Shown one piece after another: positions 53,600 through 64,000 of a stretch of DNA of 64,000 nt. How positions within the stretch are numbered: the first letter of the stretch is position 1; the number at the start of each line of letters is the position of its first letter. The position numbers were made by a program, and so were the translations under genes. This DNA is from Tolypocladium sp. Sup5 PDA-1. Its lineage: Eukaryota > Ascomycota > Sordariomycetes > Hypocreales > Ophiocordycipitaceae. The notes beneath the pieces were generated by a model, which did no database searches, was not told the DNA's origin, and was given only the letters and a program-made list of their open reading frames with translations. The stretch is taken from contig JPHH03000028.1 of assembly GCA_000750105.3 (NCBI GenBank), positions 310,001-374,000 on the forward strand. Reading direction: 5' to 3'.

Positions 53600-55366
53600 A
53601 TGGGCGCTCTCGTTACTCTACTTTCATCCTTTATTTTCGCCATGGTGGCCTCAGCCAACACTGATCCCGGTTATAGCTGTCGCCCATGCCAAAAATGTTG
53701 GCCGTCCTTGTGCGAATGGCAGCAGTTCAATGCGAGCATCAGTGGCCATCTCTATGAAACCATTCCGATCGCCGCTTCCTGCTATAAGACCTCTATCCAT
53801 TATGACGAAGCTACCTGTAAGGCCGTCGAGGGCTACTACGGCGACAGTATTAGTCGAGGCGAGCATTTTGGACAAACCTACTGGTTGAATTGGGAGACTT
53901 GTCGCAATTCTGGATGTGCGCTGCTCGAGTCAAACCCAGAACAGACCGTTTACGGCAATTGCTCTATTGGAAGGCTGGCGTCGTATTACGTTGATGTTCG
54001 AAATACTTCTCATATCTCGGCAGCACTTCAATTTGCAAAGGCCCACAACATCCGCATCAGTGTGAAGAACACGGGTCATGACTTTTTCGGACGATCCTCG
54101 GTGCCAAACAGCCTCGCCATCTGGACTCACAATCTCGATACCCTCAACCTTTACTCCAACTTCACTGCACACAACTGTCCTTCTGCCAACGGTCAGAACG
54201 TCGGAGAGCTGGGAGCCGGAGTCGTCGCGGGTGATGCCTATCGCTTCTTCAACAGCCATGACATGGACATCGCTGGCGGATATGAACAATCGGTCGGACT
54301 TGCCGGTGGGTTCGCCCAAGGAGGGGGTGCGGGGTCATTTACGACGACCTATGGCTTGATGGCCGACACTGCCGTTGAATTCGAGGTGGTGACTGCGGAC
54401 GGCGAAGTGCGCATTATCAACCAGTGCAATGACCCCGAGTTGTTCTGGGCCATGCGTGGGGGAGGAGGTGGTACCTTTGCAATCCTCACCAAGTATCGAG
54501 TCCAAGTTTATCCCTCGCTGCCAATCCATGTTTACACCTTTACCGCCAGTTTCACCGGCATCGGCAATGGCACCAATGCCACAACGAACGTTGCTCTTCG
54601 CGAGATCCTCACAGCTCATGCAGAGAATCAGATCGCGTGGTCAGCCCAGCTGGTGACAGGCCAGCTTGAGTACTTCCCGGAGAAAGTTGCCCTCAGCCTG
54701 GTATTACCCTACCGTGACGATGGCTCGAAGTTGAAACTTGCCACCGCGTCTATGGCCCAGTTCCTGAGCAACAGAACCGATTTGTCTGTTTCTGCAAATA
54801 GTTATGATTCTTACACCAATTACGCAGACTATCTCTCCGTCACCGCTGCTAATGCCAAGATCACCGAACCGTCAGGCATTTTCTCCCTGCTCGCAACCCG
54901 ACTCATTCCTCGCAAGGTCTTCGCTACTCCTGACACAATTGATGAGCTAGTGGAAGGTGTGATACAGGGTATTGCAACGGCAAGAAGTCTTCTGAATCTT
55001 ACAGGAACCCAGATTGTCTTGGAAACTCCTGTCTCCAACCCCGACTTGAATCAATCATCATCTGCTAATCTAGCTTGGCGCGACTCGCTCTGGCATGTAA
55101 TCCACGTGGGAGAGTGGTTGGCGCCACTGGAGGACGATGTTCTGCAACATACTGCAGACGAGTTTTTGAAAATGCTAGACCCCCTCAAGAAATTGAGTCC
55201 TGGTGGCGGGGTGTACCTCAATGAGGCTCATTACTTGGAACCGCAATGGCAGCAAACCTATTTCGGTTCATTCTACGACAAACTTGCGGAGGTCAAGAAC
55301 CTGTATGACCCTACTCATATCTTTGACTGCTGGAAATGCGTTGGATGGAGGGGTGAGCAAGAGTAA
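53600..55366 (+). CDS. Secreted FAD-linked oxidase (berberine-bridge-enzyme family)
   Basis: Intact single-exon 588-residue oxidase with signal peptide (residues 1-19, LVTLLSSFIFAMVASA). The FAD-binding PCMH module follows: ALLESNPEQTVYGNCSIGRL, YYVDVRNTSHISAALQFAKA, RISVKNTGHDFFGRSS (the His of GHD is the usual covalent FAD attachment point), AIWTHNLDTLNLYSNFT, GAGVVAGDAYRFFN, GLAGGFAQGGGAGSFTTTYG, and FEVVTADGEVR followed by FWAMRGGGGGTFAILTKYRV. The berberine-bridge C-terminus is NEAHYLEPQWQQTYFGSFYD, KLAEVKNLYDPTHIFDCWKC, VGWRG. About ten N-glycosylation sites support secretion. Enzymes of this type in fungal clusters do oxidative cyclisations or dehydrogenations. It lies 980 bp from the 3' end of the dead PKS-NRPS and is a likely former cluster partner that escaped RIP. 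Confidence 0.93.
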   Translation: MGALVTLLSSFIFAMVASANTDPGYSCRPCQKCWPSLCEWQQFNASISGHLYETIPIAASCYKTSIHYDEATCKAVEGYYGDSISRGEHFGQTYWLNWETCRNSGCALLESNPEQTVYGNCSIGRLASYYVDVRNTSHISAALQFAKAHNIRISVKNTGHDFFGRSSVPNSLAIWTHNLDTLNLYSNFTAHNCPSANGQNVGELGAGVVAGDAYRFFNSHDMDIAGGYEQSVGLAGGFAQGGGAGSFTTTYGLMADTAVEFEVVTADGEVRIINQCNDPELFWAMRGGGGGTFAILTKYRVQVYPSLPIHVYTFTASFTGIGNGTNATTNVALREILTAHAENQIAWSAQLVTGQLEYFPEKVALSLVLPYRDDGSKLKLATASMAQFLSNRTDLSVSANSYDSYTNYADYLSVTAANAKITEPSGIFSLLATRLIPRKVFATPDTIDELVEGVIQGIATARSLLNLTGTQIVLETPVSNPDLNQSSSANLAWRDSLWHVIHVGEWLAPLEDDVLQHTADEFLKMLDPLKKLSPGGGVYLNEAHYLEPQWQQTYFGSFYDKLAEVKNLYDPTHIFDCWKCVGWRGEQE

Positions 55367-56344
55367 GTCCTTCTCTAATAATTGTGTGATGTCTTTGGAA
55401 GACTAATAATATAGCTTAGTCCATTCTATTCCTGCTATCAGTGATGATAAGAAGTGAATATTGAGTTACTGCTTGGGTGTTAGAAGGTTCGTTTATCTAT
55501 GGCTTCTATTGAGCAACTTTAATATTGTACGGTACTGAACTTCGCTAAAGCTTTTTAAAGACAAATTTCTACAATGCTATGATGATTTTCGAGGAGTACA
55601 GGGTGTTTCTACTCTCAGAGGGTATAAGCCTTTTCAGCACATGTGATTAAGCGAGAGTAAGCGGACAGATACCTCCTTTGCAAATGCGTTATTGGTTTCT
55701 GAACCCGAGGTCGCTAGAGGGTTTGCCGCTGCGAGAACCCCGCAGGAAGGTGTCATGCCATAGACTCAGATCCCCAATAAAGGACGAATGTCCCTAGCGG
55801 ACTCGCTCAGCGCCTAGTCATAAAGAAATATAGCGTTATTCATGGACTCTCGGCAAACATGGTGCATGGCGACCTGGGGCTCGTTAAAAGGAGTGTGAAA
55901 CCAGTAGTGAACCAACCTAGTGATGTCCCCGTGAGGGAATAGCGCATCGGATTGCTCGAGTAACAGGTAGCGTAGAAGAGGGTCGCTGCCCTATAGCTTT
56001 AACGAGTTTGCCCGTATTACCACAGGTAATATAGGCACTAGACAGAATGCTCCTTAATAGCTCCTGAGCTTATATAGTGCTACTAAGGAAGATAGTAGGC
56101 CTACCTTAAGTAGTGAAACCGTCTTACTAGTCTAACCGATCGGTTAAGAGTGTAAGTAAAGACTCCTGCGGGCTCAGCCTATTGCAATATATAACTGGTT
56201 CTCGAGTAAGCAGCTGCAGGTTAGAGTCGTAACTAGACATTGCTATCGGATAGAAGCGGTTAACTTAGGCAGCCCTTAGGCAGAGGAAAAAGCAAGTCCT
56301 AGAGGTTAGAGGTCTGCTAAATAGATAGTTAACTTAGCAGATAA
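55367..56344. other. Gene-free DNA grading into the RIP-affected block
   Basis: No frame of interest. From about 55900 the sequence fills with tag, cta and ta dinucleotides (tagtaggcctac, ctagtctaacc), the same bias as the relic to its right. Confidence 0.5.
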
Positions 56345-59300
56345 CTAGATCGCCGGTCTACTATCTACTAATCTGCCTGCTGCGGACGCGCTGAGAAAGC
56401 TCGCGACCAGCTCGTCCATGCCGGCGGACCTTGCGGCAGCAACCGATTCCTCCATCGCCAGCACCCGAAACGGATTTGCCTCTGAATGGCCCAAATACTC
56501 CTTGAGCTGGCTCGCCGGCACCACCGTCTCTCCAGATTGATGTCGATACGTGACGCTACCATAGCTCGACGCCGATGACTGTTTCACACCGAGCACGTCC
56601 TCCAAGGTGCCCTTGGCCGCTGTATCGACGCGTATTAGATCAAATGGCCCAAACTCGCTTCCCAGATCCGGCACGACATTCAGGGCTAATGAGAAGCGCA
56701 GCACGCTGTGGACGATATCCTGGTTGCCCACGCCCTCTCCGGTAATGTTGGAGGACGATGCACAAAGACCCGTAGCTGTGGAACGGCCTGTCTGTGTCGT
56801 TCTAGGAGTCGCTCGCTCGCCCACTTGCTGCTGGTGTATCCGTGCGATCCGTCGGCCGCCGGCTTGGCATGCGATGGGAGTTGCGCTTCGGGCAGCGGAT
56901 CCCATCCCGTGAGCAGGGGCACACCGCCGGTCAAGACAAAGTGAGTCGGCGGGATGCCCGAGCTCGTATCCCAGTAACGGAGAAGAAGCCGCGCCAGCTC
57001 CCGTGTTGACCCGACGTTGGGCTTGCGCAGGCTGCCGCAGCTCTTCATGTGCGACATTTCGGCGCCGTTGTGTATGACGGCGTGCACGTCGCCAAAGACT
57101 TGCGCTGCGGTGTCGTCGTCGGGCAGCCCGAGCAGTGGCTGGGCCAAATCGCTGGGGTGGACGATGACCTTGGATGAGTCGATGTCCTGGGCTAAACGGC
57201 CGGGGTGCCGTACGGCCACACAGTGAATCCGATGGATGGCCGGATTCTCGATAAGCTCTCGGAGCAGGGCGGACCCCAGGAAGCCGGTGGCACCGGTGAG
57301 AAGGACCGAGAGCCTTGCTGATGAGGGCGTGTGTGGAGGGCTTTCTAGGCGACTTAGAGAGGTTGACGGAATCTCTGCTGGCTCCGCTTCCTTTTCCCAG
57401 TCAATCTGCTCGGCGTCCACGAGGCCTGACAATCCTTGGATTCGAGTGGCGAGGCCTTGAAGAGTGCTGCTCTGGAACAGCTCCGGGAGGGCAACTTCGA
57501 TGCCAAACACGCGCAGAATCTCGGCCTTAAGCCTGAGCAGAATCAACGAGTTCCCGCCGACTGAAAAAAAAAGTCCGAGTCACGCTAGATGCGAACCGGA
57601 ACGCCGCCGGCACCCTTAATCACATCCCTCCAGATCTTCTTTAGAGACGCCTCGCATTCGGTAACATCCTCTCCATCACGTTCATTGCCATCGTCAGCAG
57701 CCACCACTAGTAGCTCTGTCTCCTCTAGCGCCTTATTATCGAGCTTGCCTCGCTCGGTTAAGGGCAGTGCATTTAGCGAAACAGCGATAGCGGGACGCAT
57801 ATAAGGAGCAAGAGGCAAATCTAGGAGCAGAGAGCGCAAGTACTCGGCTTCGTCAACAATAGGGCTCTGGCGGCTGAAGACGACAAAGCTGCGACGAACT
57901 TGTGCTCGGCGGACACGTCTCCGCGAATAATGACTCTAGCGTCGGTGAGAACCCTACCCGATGTCTCGACGATGTAGTTTGCTACTTCGTCGAGCTCGAC
58001 GCGGAAGCCTCGAAGCTTAACCTGGCTATCCCCGTCGATGCGTCCTAGAATTACTAGTAACCCGTCCGCAAGTATCCTACCGCGGTCTCCCGTAAGATAG
58101 CACAGGCGGTCTAGCCCCCTACGCCGAGCAGCCTCATAATTAGCCAAGAAGGTGGCTAGCTTCTACTTTACCACGGTGAGCCCGGGACGACTAAGGTATC
58201 CCGACTCGATAACACCGGGTCCGCAGATAGCAACCTCGCCGACCTAGCCAATGGGCACCGGACGGCGCTCCTAATCCACGACGTATATGCCGTAGTCTAG
58301 AAGCGGCGCACCGATAGGGACTCTATAGTCGCCGCCCCTCTTAACGTTATCGACGAGAGCGACCTTACCTAGCGTCGAGAAGATGGATATCTCCGTTAGA
58401 CCGTAGCCGTTGAAGACTCGTAGCGCCGGCAGGCCGAGGCCGGCAATCTTGTTAATGAGGTTAGGGGTAAAGTCCTCGCCGGCGCAAATAGCCACACGCT
58501 AGGCGCTGCATTCGCGCAGGGAGCTCTGCCCGTACTATAATAGTACGTGAGCCTCGGAGATAATGAGAAGAGATACCGTGACGCGCTCTTACTTCATACG
58601 CGCGGCTAGATCCGCTAGGTCGACGTGGTTGTCGCTTATAATTACCATGCCGCTATTGGCAAGCGCGGCAAAAATCTGCCACGCGGCTACGTCGAAGCCC
58701 TGGCTAGTCTACTGCAATACTACCTCGCGTCCGAGCGAGAGCCGGTGTTTGCTCGTAGTAATAGCGGTGTATATGTTTGCATGCGTTAGGGGAATACCTT
58801 CTAGCATTCCTATCGACCCGCTGCTGTAGAGGATGAAGGCAGTGTCGTCGGCCAATGACACGTCGTTAATCGGCTGCCGTCGCAGGACTCAAGAGCTATA
58901 TCTGCCGTCCCTGGACGAGTCTCGAGGCTCGAGCAGTGGTAGGCGCATTTTGAACTAGCACTAAAGCGCCAGACTTATCGAGAATGTTGTCGAGCCGCTG
59001 GATAGTGGTATAAATATCTAGGGGCACATACATAGCTCCGATCCGGTAAATGGCCAGGATCGTCGCGGCCGTGTCTACGGTCGGCTCGCATAAGATAGAG
59101 ATACGTGGCCGCGCGTATACTCCCTTAACGCATTGCAGTGCCGTAGCAATCTCCTCTGCCCGCTGGGAAGTCTCTAGGTATATCATAGAGTTCCCTGCCA
59201 TGTCATGGACTGCCTCTAGATCCTGGGCGACCTAAGCGTTGAATCTCCTCGAAAGTATGTCTGGGTTGGTTTTAGTGCCTATCGATACCGTAGATGTGCC

Positions 59301-61700
59301 GGTCCCTAAGGCGACTCCCGTCTCGACTTAAGCCGCGTCGTATATGGGGACCTGGTTGACGATATAAGAGGTGTCCGAAGATACCTTTGCGAGTAGTATC
59401 TTATACGTTGCAATTAGCGGATCAATGGCCTCTTGGTCGTATAAGTAGTCCTGGGCGGAGAGGGTAAGGAAGCCGGTTCCGTCCTCCTTCTCGTCTATCG
59501 ATATTGCTAAATCGAAGGGAACCTTGGCGCCTGAGTGGTCTAAAGGGTCTATCCGGGCAGCTCTAATGTCTGGTGTCTTGGTTACACCTATGCGGTAGTT
59601 GAAAATGACCTAAGCAAAAGGCGTCTGCATCTTGTCGGCAGGGATACCGCTCGCGCGTGCTAGCTCCTCGATTAGGACGCCGGAGCGAGCGATTGCGGCG
59701 TCCGTCTTGGAGCGCGTCTCTCTTAGAACGTTAGCAAACGACTGGTCGTCGCGTATATTTAAGCAAACTGGCATGACCTCTAATAGGAATCCGATTATCT
59801 GACTAAAGGCCGGGTCAGAGCGATTAGTATCGACGTTTCCCAAGTAGAGGTGACCTATGTCCTATAGCCGTTAGAGCAGCACCTAAAATCCGGCGAGCTA
59901 GAAATAAAACGGTATTATGCGTAATGCGATACTTGCACGCTTGATGCTCTCAATCAAGCTAGCGTGGATTGAGACTATAGTATCGCGTATCGAGTACTGA
60001 TTGAGTGCTCGCCTAGCTCTGACCTTGGTAAAGGGGAAGAGAGGTAGGGGTGTCGGCGGCTTCGGGAACATGGCCTTCTAAAACTCAAGTCTTTTCTTAT
60101 GCACCCGTCGAAATATCCTAGCGCTGCTTCTCGGCAAAGTTAATATATTAGCCTAGTGCTAGTAGCTTCGACCTATTCAACGGATCCCGATAGAACCTCC
60201 TAAGTTCTTGTAGAAAGAGCTACTAGCTCACGCCGTCGATAATAATATAATAGTATCTAAATACTAAGGTATGCGACTAGGGACTGTGGGAGAGGAGTGT
60301 GGCAATAAAGGTGTCTCCTATCGCAAGGTTAAAATAATAGTGGTGGGTGCGCTAGAACTCGGCCTACACGTTTGTCGGATCGTTACAACTCTCTAAAGTC
60401 TTGAGCTTAAACTTGGACTCGTCCATCATAGCCTGCATGGCCTGGCCTGTGGTTTCGCTAGTGTAGAACATGGTCCGGAAAATCTCATGGCGCTCGATGA
60501 CCATCTCGAGAGCCTGTATTAGTCTCTGCACGTCGACTAGCTTAGATAGACGGTACGAGGTACTGTAGTTGAATGGGGCGCTGTCGTCGAGGTATTGAGA
60601 CGAAAAGTAGAGTCGTGATTGCCCTAGAGACTCCGGAGCTTCCTTTTTGAGGATTGAACTGGCCCTGTTTCTTCTCGGACGCCTCCTAGACCGCAGACGA
60701 TGCCAAAGACACGTCGTTGCCGGTACCCTGAGGGGTCGATACCACCGAGGACGACGAGGAAGATGAGCCTCGTTGTGACCCTGTATTAGCCTGCTGAGCC
60801 AATAGTCTCTGTTTTTTTATGCTTAAGGCTTTCTTCGTGATATTTAACTTAGCGCCGATGGGCTCTGGTGCGGCCGCCTTAGCGTCTTGGCTTCTAGAGT
60901 CTGTCTTATTTCCCGTGAACGATAACTTAGATACGGCTTCTTCGGGGACTGGGTTATGTTATAGCAATGACCACCGAGTATAGGCGTAAGGCACTTACTA
61001 TATCGGACTAAAGAACCTCCTAATATCTTTAGTATTAGTACCTCTACCTTGTGCTCTAATAGTAACTAGCTTCGTATTATCGCTATAGCTATGAGGGAGT
61101 CGACACTAAGGTCAATAATTAAAGTATCGATAGATATATTACTAGTAGGCAACTACGTTTTATTAATTAGTTAGTATAATCCCCTCGACAAGGACGGATA
61201 TATGCTTTCTTACCTATAGCTTAGAGGCCAGGTACTTAATCAAGGCCGTCTCGGGCATCTCCCTTGCCTCCTCCGCGTTTATAGCACTAGCCAGGGTCGT
61301 CTTTGCCGTATTCCGCGCCGAGCCTTCGGACCTTATAGTAGCGACCTCCGTCATAAGATGCGAGAAGCGTAGGTTCTTATACTATAACGGCCGGTTCGGC
61401 GATAAGGACTAGTAGTGCTATAGGCCTATAATAATCTCGAAGTCGCGGTCCCGTGTCCCGGCAACGATAGCTTCGGCGAGGATATAATCTAAGTCGGGCT
61501 CGGAAATAGGAGCGAGGTTCTGCCTACGTAGATTCTTTATAATAATACCGGTGCCGACGTCGCCTTCTATACGCTAGATAACGCCGATGCTAATTACTAT
61601 GCCGATATTAGCTATAGAGGCAGCGAAACCGCGCTCTCTTCTATCTACTGCGAGTCTAACTATGAAATAGATATCTAATGTTATACCTCACGAATCCTGA
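56345..61700 (-). pseudogene. PKS-NRPS hybrid synthetase, 3' half, destroyed by RIP
   Basis: Remains of a fungal polyketide synthase-nonribosomal peptide synthetase, read right to left. KR end and linker (61700-61250): RRERGFAASIANIGIVISIG, EGDVGTGIIIKNLRRQNLAP, ISEPDLDYILAEAIVAGT, LRFSHLMTE. ACP (about 61200-61000): DLSVDSLIAIAI with the carrier Ser kept. C domain (about 60640-59600): LYFSSQYLDDSAPFNYSTSY, VIERHEIFRTMFYTSETTG, then YYIIIDGVS* where HHIIIDGVSW is expected; later FSQIIGFLLEVMPVCLNIRD. A domain (59230-57590): ILAIYRIGAMYVPLDI, VFNGYGLTEISIFS, YLTGDRGRILADGLLVILGR, QVKLRGFRVELDEVA. PCP: VGGNSLILLRLKAEIL, after a T-tract frameshift near 57565. R domain (57330-56345): VLLTGATGFLGSALLRELIE, GYTSSKWASERLLE (YxxxK intact), a one-base frameshift near 56765, SNITGEGVGNQDIVH and on to the stop. 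KS-AT-DH are absent. Confidence 0.88.
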
Positions 61701-62160
61701 CTTTTTGCTCCCTAAACGCATCGCCGCTTTTATAGATGCCGGCTCAGGATCTACTTAGGGGCTGCTAACCCATAGCTCTAGGAGCTCTCGGGTTACTTAG
61801 TCTTGCCCTATAGCTAAGAGGAGTATGAATAGTAGCTCGAGTAAAAATAGAACTAAGCATATAGATAGCTAAAATAACTATCGGGGTTAGATATCGAAGA
61901 GCGGATCTATTATTTTAGAAGTATACTTAAGAGCTAATATACTCTCTTCTTATTTATATAAAGACGTTTACTTTACTATTTACTTCCTTTATTCTTTATA
62001 ACCTAGCTCTTAGTCTATAAGCTAACCTTTATAATATCTTAATACTCCTAAATATATTTATTATTACTTTTCGCTAACTCTATTAGATAGAATATTAGTT
62101 AACGATAAGAAGTAAGGAAGTATAGCTAACTAGAAACCCTAATAAGGTAATAGAACTTAT

Positions 62161-62589
62161 TTACTACGACCCAGGCTAACGGGCCACGGGATGGGCCGGC
62201 TGTGCAGACGCTAATGCGGGCTGCACGGAATAATGGTCGGAACGATAAGCTAATGAACGGTGGATCGGTGCGATCCACGGGATAGATCGTGCGATCTATA
62301 AGATAGATCATTAACGATCTATGGATTATTAGTGATCCATGGATCATAGCGATCTAAGGGATCGTAGCGATCCCTAGGAGCGGCAGCGATCCATCGCCAG
62401 TATATAGGACCCCCAATTTCCTCACTATAGCATAAATACCTCGCTAGCTTTCAATAACACTCTTTAGTTACGATCTACTATCCGGGACATTCGATCCATT
62501 ACCGTCGTAACAAGACTAGCCTAGTGCTACGCCCTAACCTCACCTGCTAACATAAACCTGCCGGTTTATCCCTTAGGAACCCAAACCGT
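62161..62589. mobile_element. LTR-like repeat, copy B
   Basis: About 429 bp matching copy A (16021-16389) over its whole length: ctacgacccaggctaacggg at the start, the gctaatgcgggctgcacgga core, ggacccccaatttcctcact in the middle and ctgccggtttatcccttagg near the end. It has an extra 60-70 bp of gatc-rich sequence (gatccacgggatagatcgt and similar), itself a series of short inverted gatc repeats. Differences from A are mostly C-to-T or G-to-A. Confidence 0.75.
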
Positions 62590-63200
62590 CATATTATTAT
62601 ATAGAATAGTCTATCTTTAGATTTATTATACCTTAACCCGCACCTAGTTTAAAGGAACCTAGTATTAAGAAGTAAAAAGTAATATAATAGAGAACTTATT
62701 TTATAGTATGCGTAAGTTCTTGCTTTATATTACTATAATAGAGTTTTAACTTTTAATATACCTCTAAGTTTAAAAAGAGGTTTCTAGGTTTAACGCTAAA
62801 AAATATTTAAATACTAAAGTAATATACTAAATTTTTAAGCTTTATTATAATTAAAAAGCTAGATAAAGAAAAGAAGAGATTAACTATTAAAAATATATAA
62901 AGTATAATATAATAATTCTATAATATATAAGAATATATATTCTATAATAATATTCCTTTTACTACTACGCGCTCTATAGCTCTAGTAAATTACTTAATAT
63001 AACGCTAACTCGAATAAGTATTTAATTATATAATAGATTAATTACTTATAGGGAGGTAGGATTATTAAGCAAGAGCACGAGTATATTCTATTAAGTATAT
63101 AAGACTTAAGCTTACTAAGGTAATAATTCGCTACTAACTCGCGCTTAAGTTACTATAATTATTTATATAACCTAGGTATTATTCTATTATACCTAACCTA

Positions 63201-63425
63201 TTATAACCTAGGCTAACGGGCTATAGGATAGGCCGGCTACGTAAGCGCTAATACGGGCTATATAGAATAATAGTTAGAACGATAAGCTAATAAACGGTAG
63301 ATCGGTGCGATCCACGGGATAGATTATGCGATCTATAAGATAGATTATTAACGATCTATAGATTATTAACGATCTATAGATTATTAATAATCTATAAATC
63401 ACGGCGATCTAAGGGAAGGAATAGC
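63201..63425. mobile_element. LTR-like repeat, copy C, truncated and RIP-mutated
   Basis: Matches the first half of copy B in the same orientation (taacctaggctaacgggcta, ggccggctacgtaagcgcta, gatcggtgcgatccacggga), with many C-to-T and G-to-A changes. The 3' half (ggaccccc.. onward) is missing. Spacing from B is about 610 bp, so B and C could be the two LTRs of a nested, mostly erased element. Confidence 0.6.
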
Positions 63426-64000
63426 GATAGGGGATATAGAGGAGTTACTTAGCTATTTTCCTATAAAATTAGTAGATATTTAAGTAATATATTAAGAGTA
63501 TATTAGGGCGTGTTATTTAAGTTATTTTATTTTATATTTTATATAATAATTTTACCTTCTTTTATTATACTCGGGGCTTTTCGATATCTTTTCGCTTATA
63601 ATTTAGGTTCTTTTCTTTAATAATTCGAGACTTCTTTAATAGTCTCCCCCAATTACGTATCTTTAATTAGGGTTTCCCTTTCTAATACTTAGTAATTAGA
63701 GTAGAGGCATTTTATATTTCCTCTTTTAGTAATTACTTATTATATCCTAGGGGCTAACTTATTTATTTTATAAGGTATAAAGTTTTACCTTACTTAGTCT
63801 AATAATCTTTAATTTCTTTAACCTCTTATTCTCCTTTATCTTCTTTAAGGTTAGGTATTAGTATACTAATATCTTCCTCTTAATTTTATCTTTAAGCCTA
63901 TAGCTCTAATAAAGAGATATAAAAGATATTATATAATTAAGTATATTTCTTAGGAAGAGATAATTAGTAAGCTTATTTACTAATTAGCTATAAAACCTAA

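Larger units (their letters stand above)
61701..64000. other. AT-rich RIP-degraded block
   Basis: Almost pure A/T runs (tataatatttaa-like, with ta the dominant dinucleotide), no open frame above 75 codons, and stop codons in every frame every few residues. Two eroded LTR copies lie within it. The upstream PKS portion expected here (KS-AT-DH) is not recognisable; it is either deleted or mutated beyond recognition. Confidence 0.75.

Noticed and set aside
62126..62347. 73-codon minus frame with IHR/LID repeats
   Set aside because: Translation of the gatc-repeat part of LTR copy B, not a gene.
62220..63400. Short regularly spaced gatc repeats as a CRISPR-like array
   Set aside because: The units are palindromic, variable and without unique spacers, and lie within an LTR of a eukaryote.

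Overview
The window is eukaryotic DNA from a filamentous ascomycete (Pezizomycotina). Coding regions are broken by introns of about 45-80 nt with GT..AG ends. The gene families are typical of these fungi: Zn2Cys6 regulators, a HET-domain protein, MFS permeases, a GH18 chitinase, a berberine-bridge-type FAD oxidase and a PKS-NRPS. Many nonsense changes are TGG to TAG/TGA or CAA/CAG to TAA/TAG, the signature of repeat-induced point mutation (RIP). Genus cannot be fixed from the sequence. Sordariomycetes would fit, but that is a guess.

Layout. 1-528: 5' end of a GH18 chitinase on the minus strand, running off the left edge. 2.4-8.0 kb: a graveyard of minus-strand relics (Zn2Cys6 regulator, short-chain dehydrogenase, and a HypX/HoxX-like formyltransferase plus enoyl-CoA-hydratase protein). 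8.8-9.4 kb: a DNA-transposon-like element with long terminal inverted repeats and a target duplication. 10.0-13.0 kb: intact MHYT membrane sensor. 14.2-15.9 kb: intact HET protein, then a solo LTR and an M43 metalloprotease relic. 18.3-22.3 kb: a convergent pair, Zn2Cys6 regulator and monocarboxylate-type MFS carrier. 24.1-29.2 kb: nitronate monooxygenase, an uncharacterised protein and a His/Glu-rich allergen-like protein. 30-33 kb: relics of a subtilase, a second nitronate monooxygenase and an unknown gene. 33.6-39.2 kb: flavin monooxygenase and an MFS phosphate/glycerophosphoinositol-type permease with a GC-AG intron. 39.9-41.6 kb: collagen-like and Thr/Ser-rich wall-protein scraps around a small secreted Cys protein. 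42.6-44.8 kb: a broken phosphatidylserine decarboxylase fused in frame to the tail of a regulator. 46.0-51.9 kb: a Zn2Cys6 regulator with one in-frame stop, a divergent C-terminally truncated MFS transporter, and a secreted ice-binding (DUF3494) protein with a spliced Cys-rich C-terminal extension. 53.6-55.4 kb: intact secreted FAD-linked oxidase. 56.3-61.7 kb: RIP-destroyed 3' half of a PKS-NRPS (KR-ACP-C-A-PCP-R). 61.7-64.0 kb: very AT-rich, RIP-ravaged DNA with two more LTR copies.

Reading. About a dozen intact or nearly intact genes sit among at least ten pseudogenes, as in a subtelomeric or otherwise fast-evolving accessory region. The FAD oxidase, the PKS-NRPS relic and the regulator/MFS pairs look like remains of secondary-metabolite clusters. 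The strongest novelty candidates are the two-domain ice-binding protein (50857-51853) and the fungal HypX-like relic (about 5985-8040). I found no CRISPR array, rRNA or tRNA gene.
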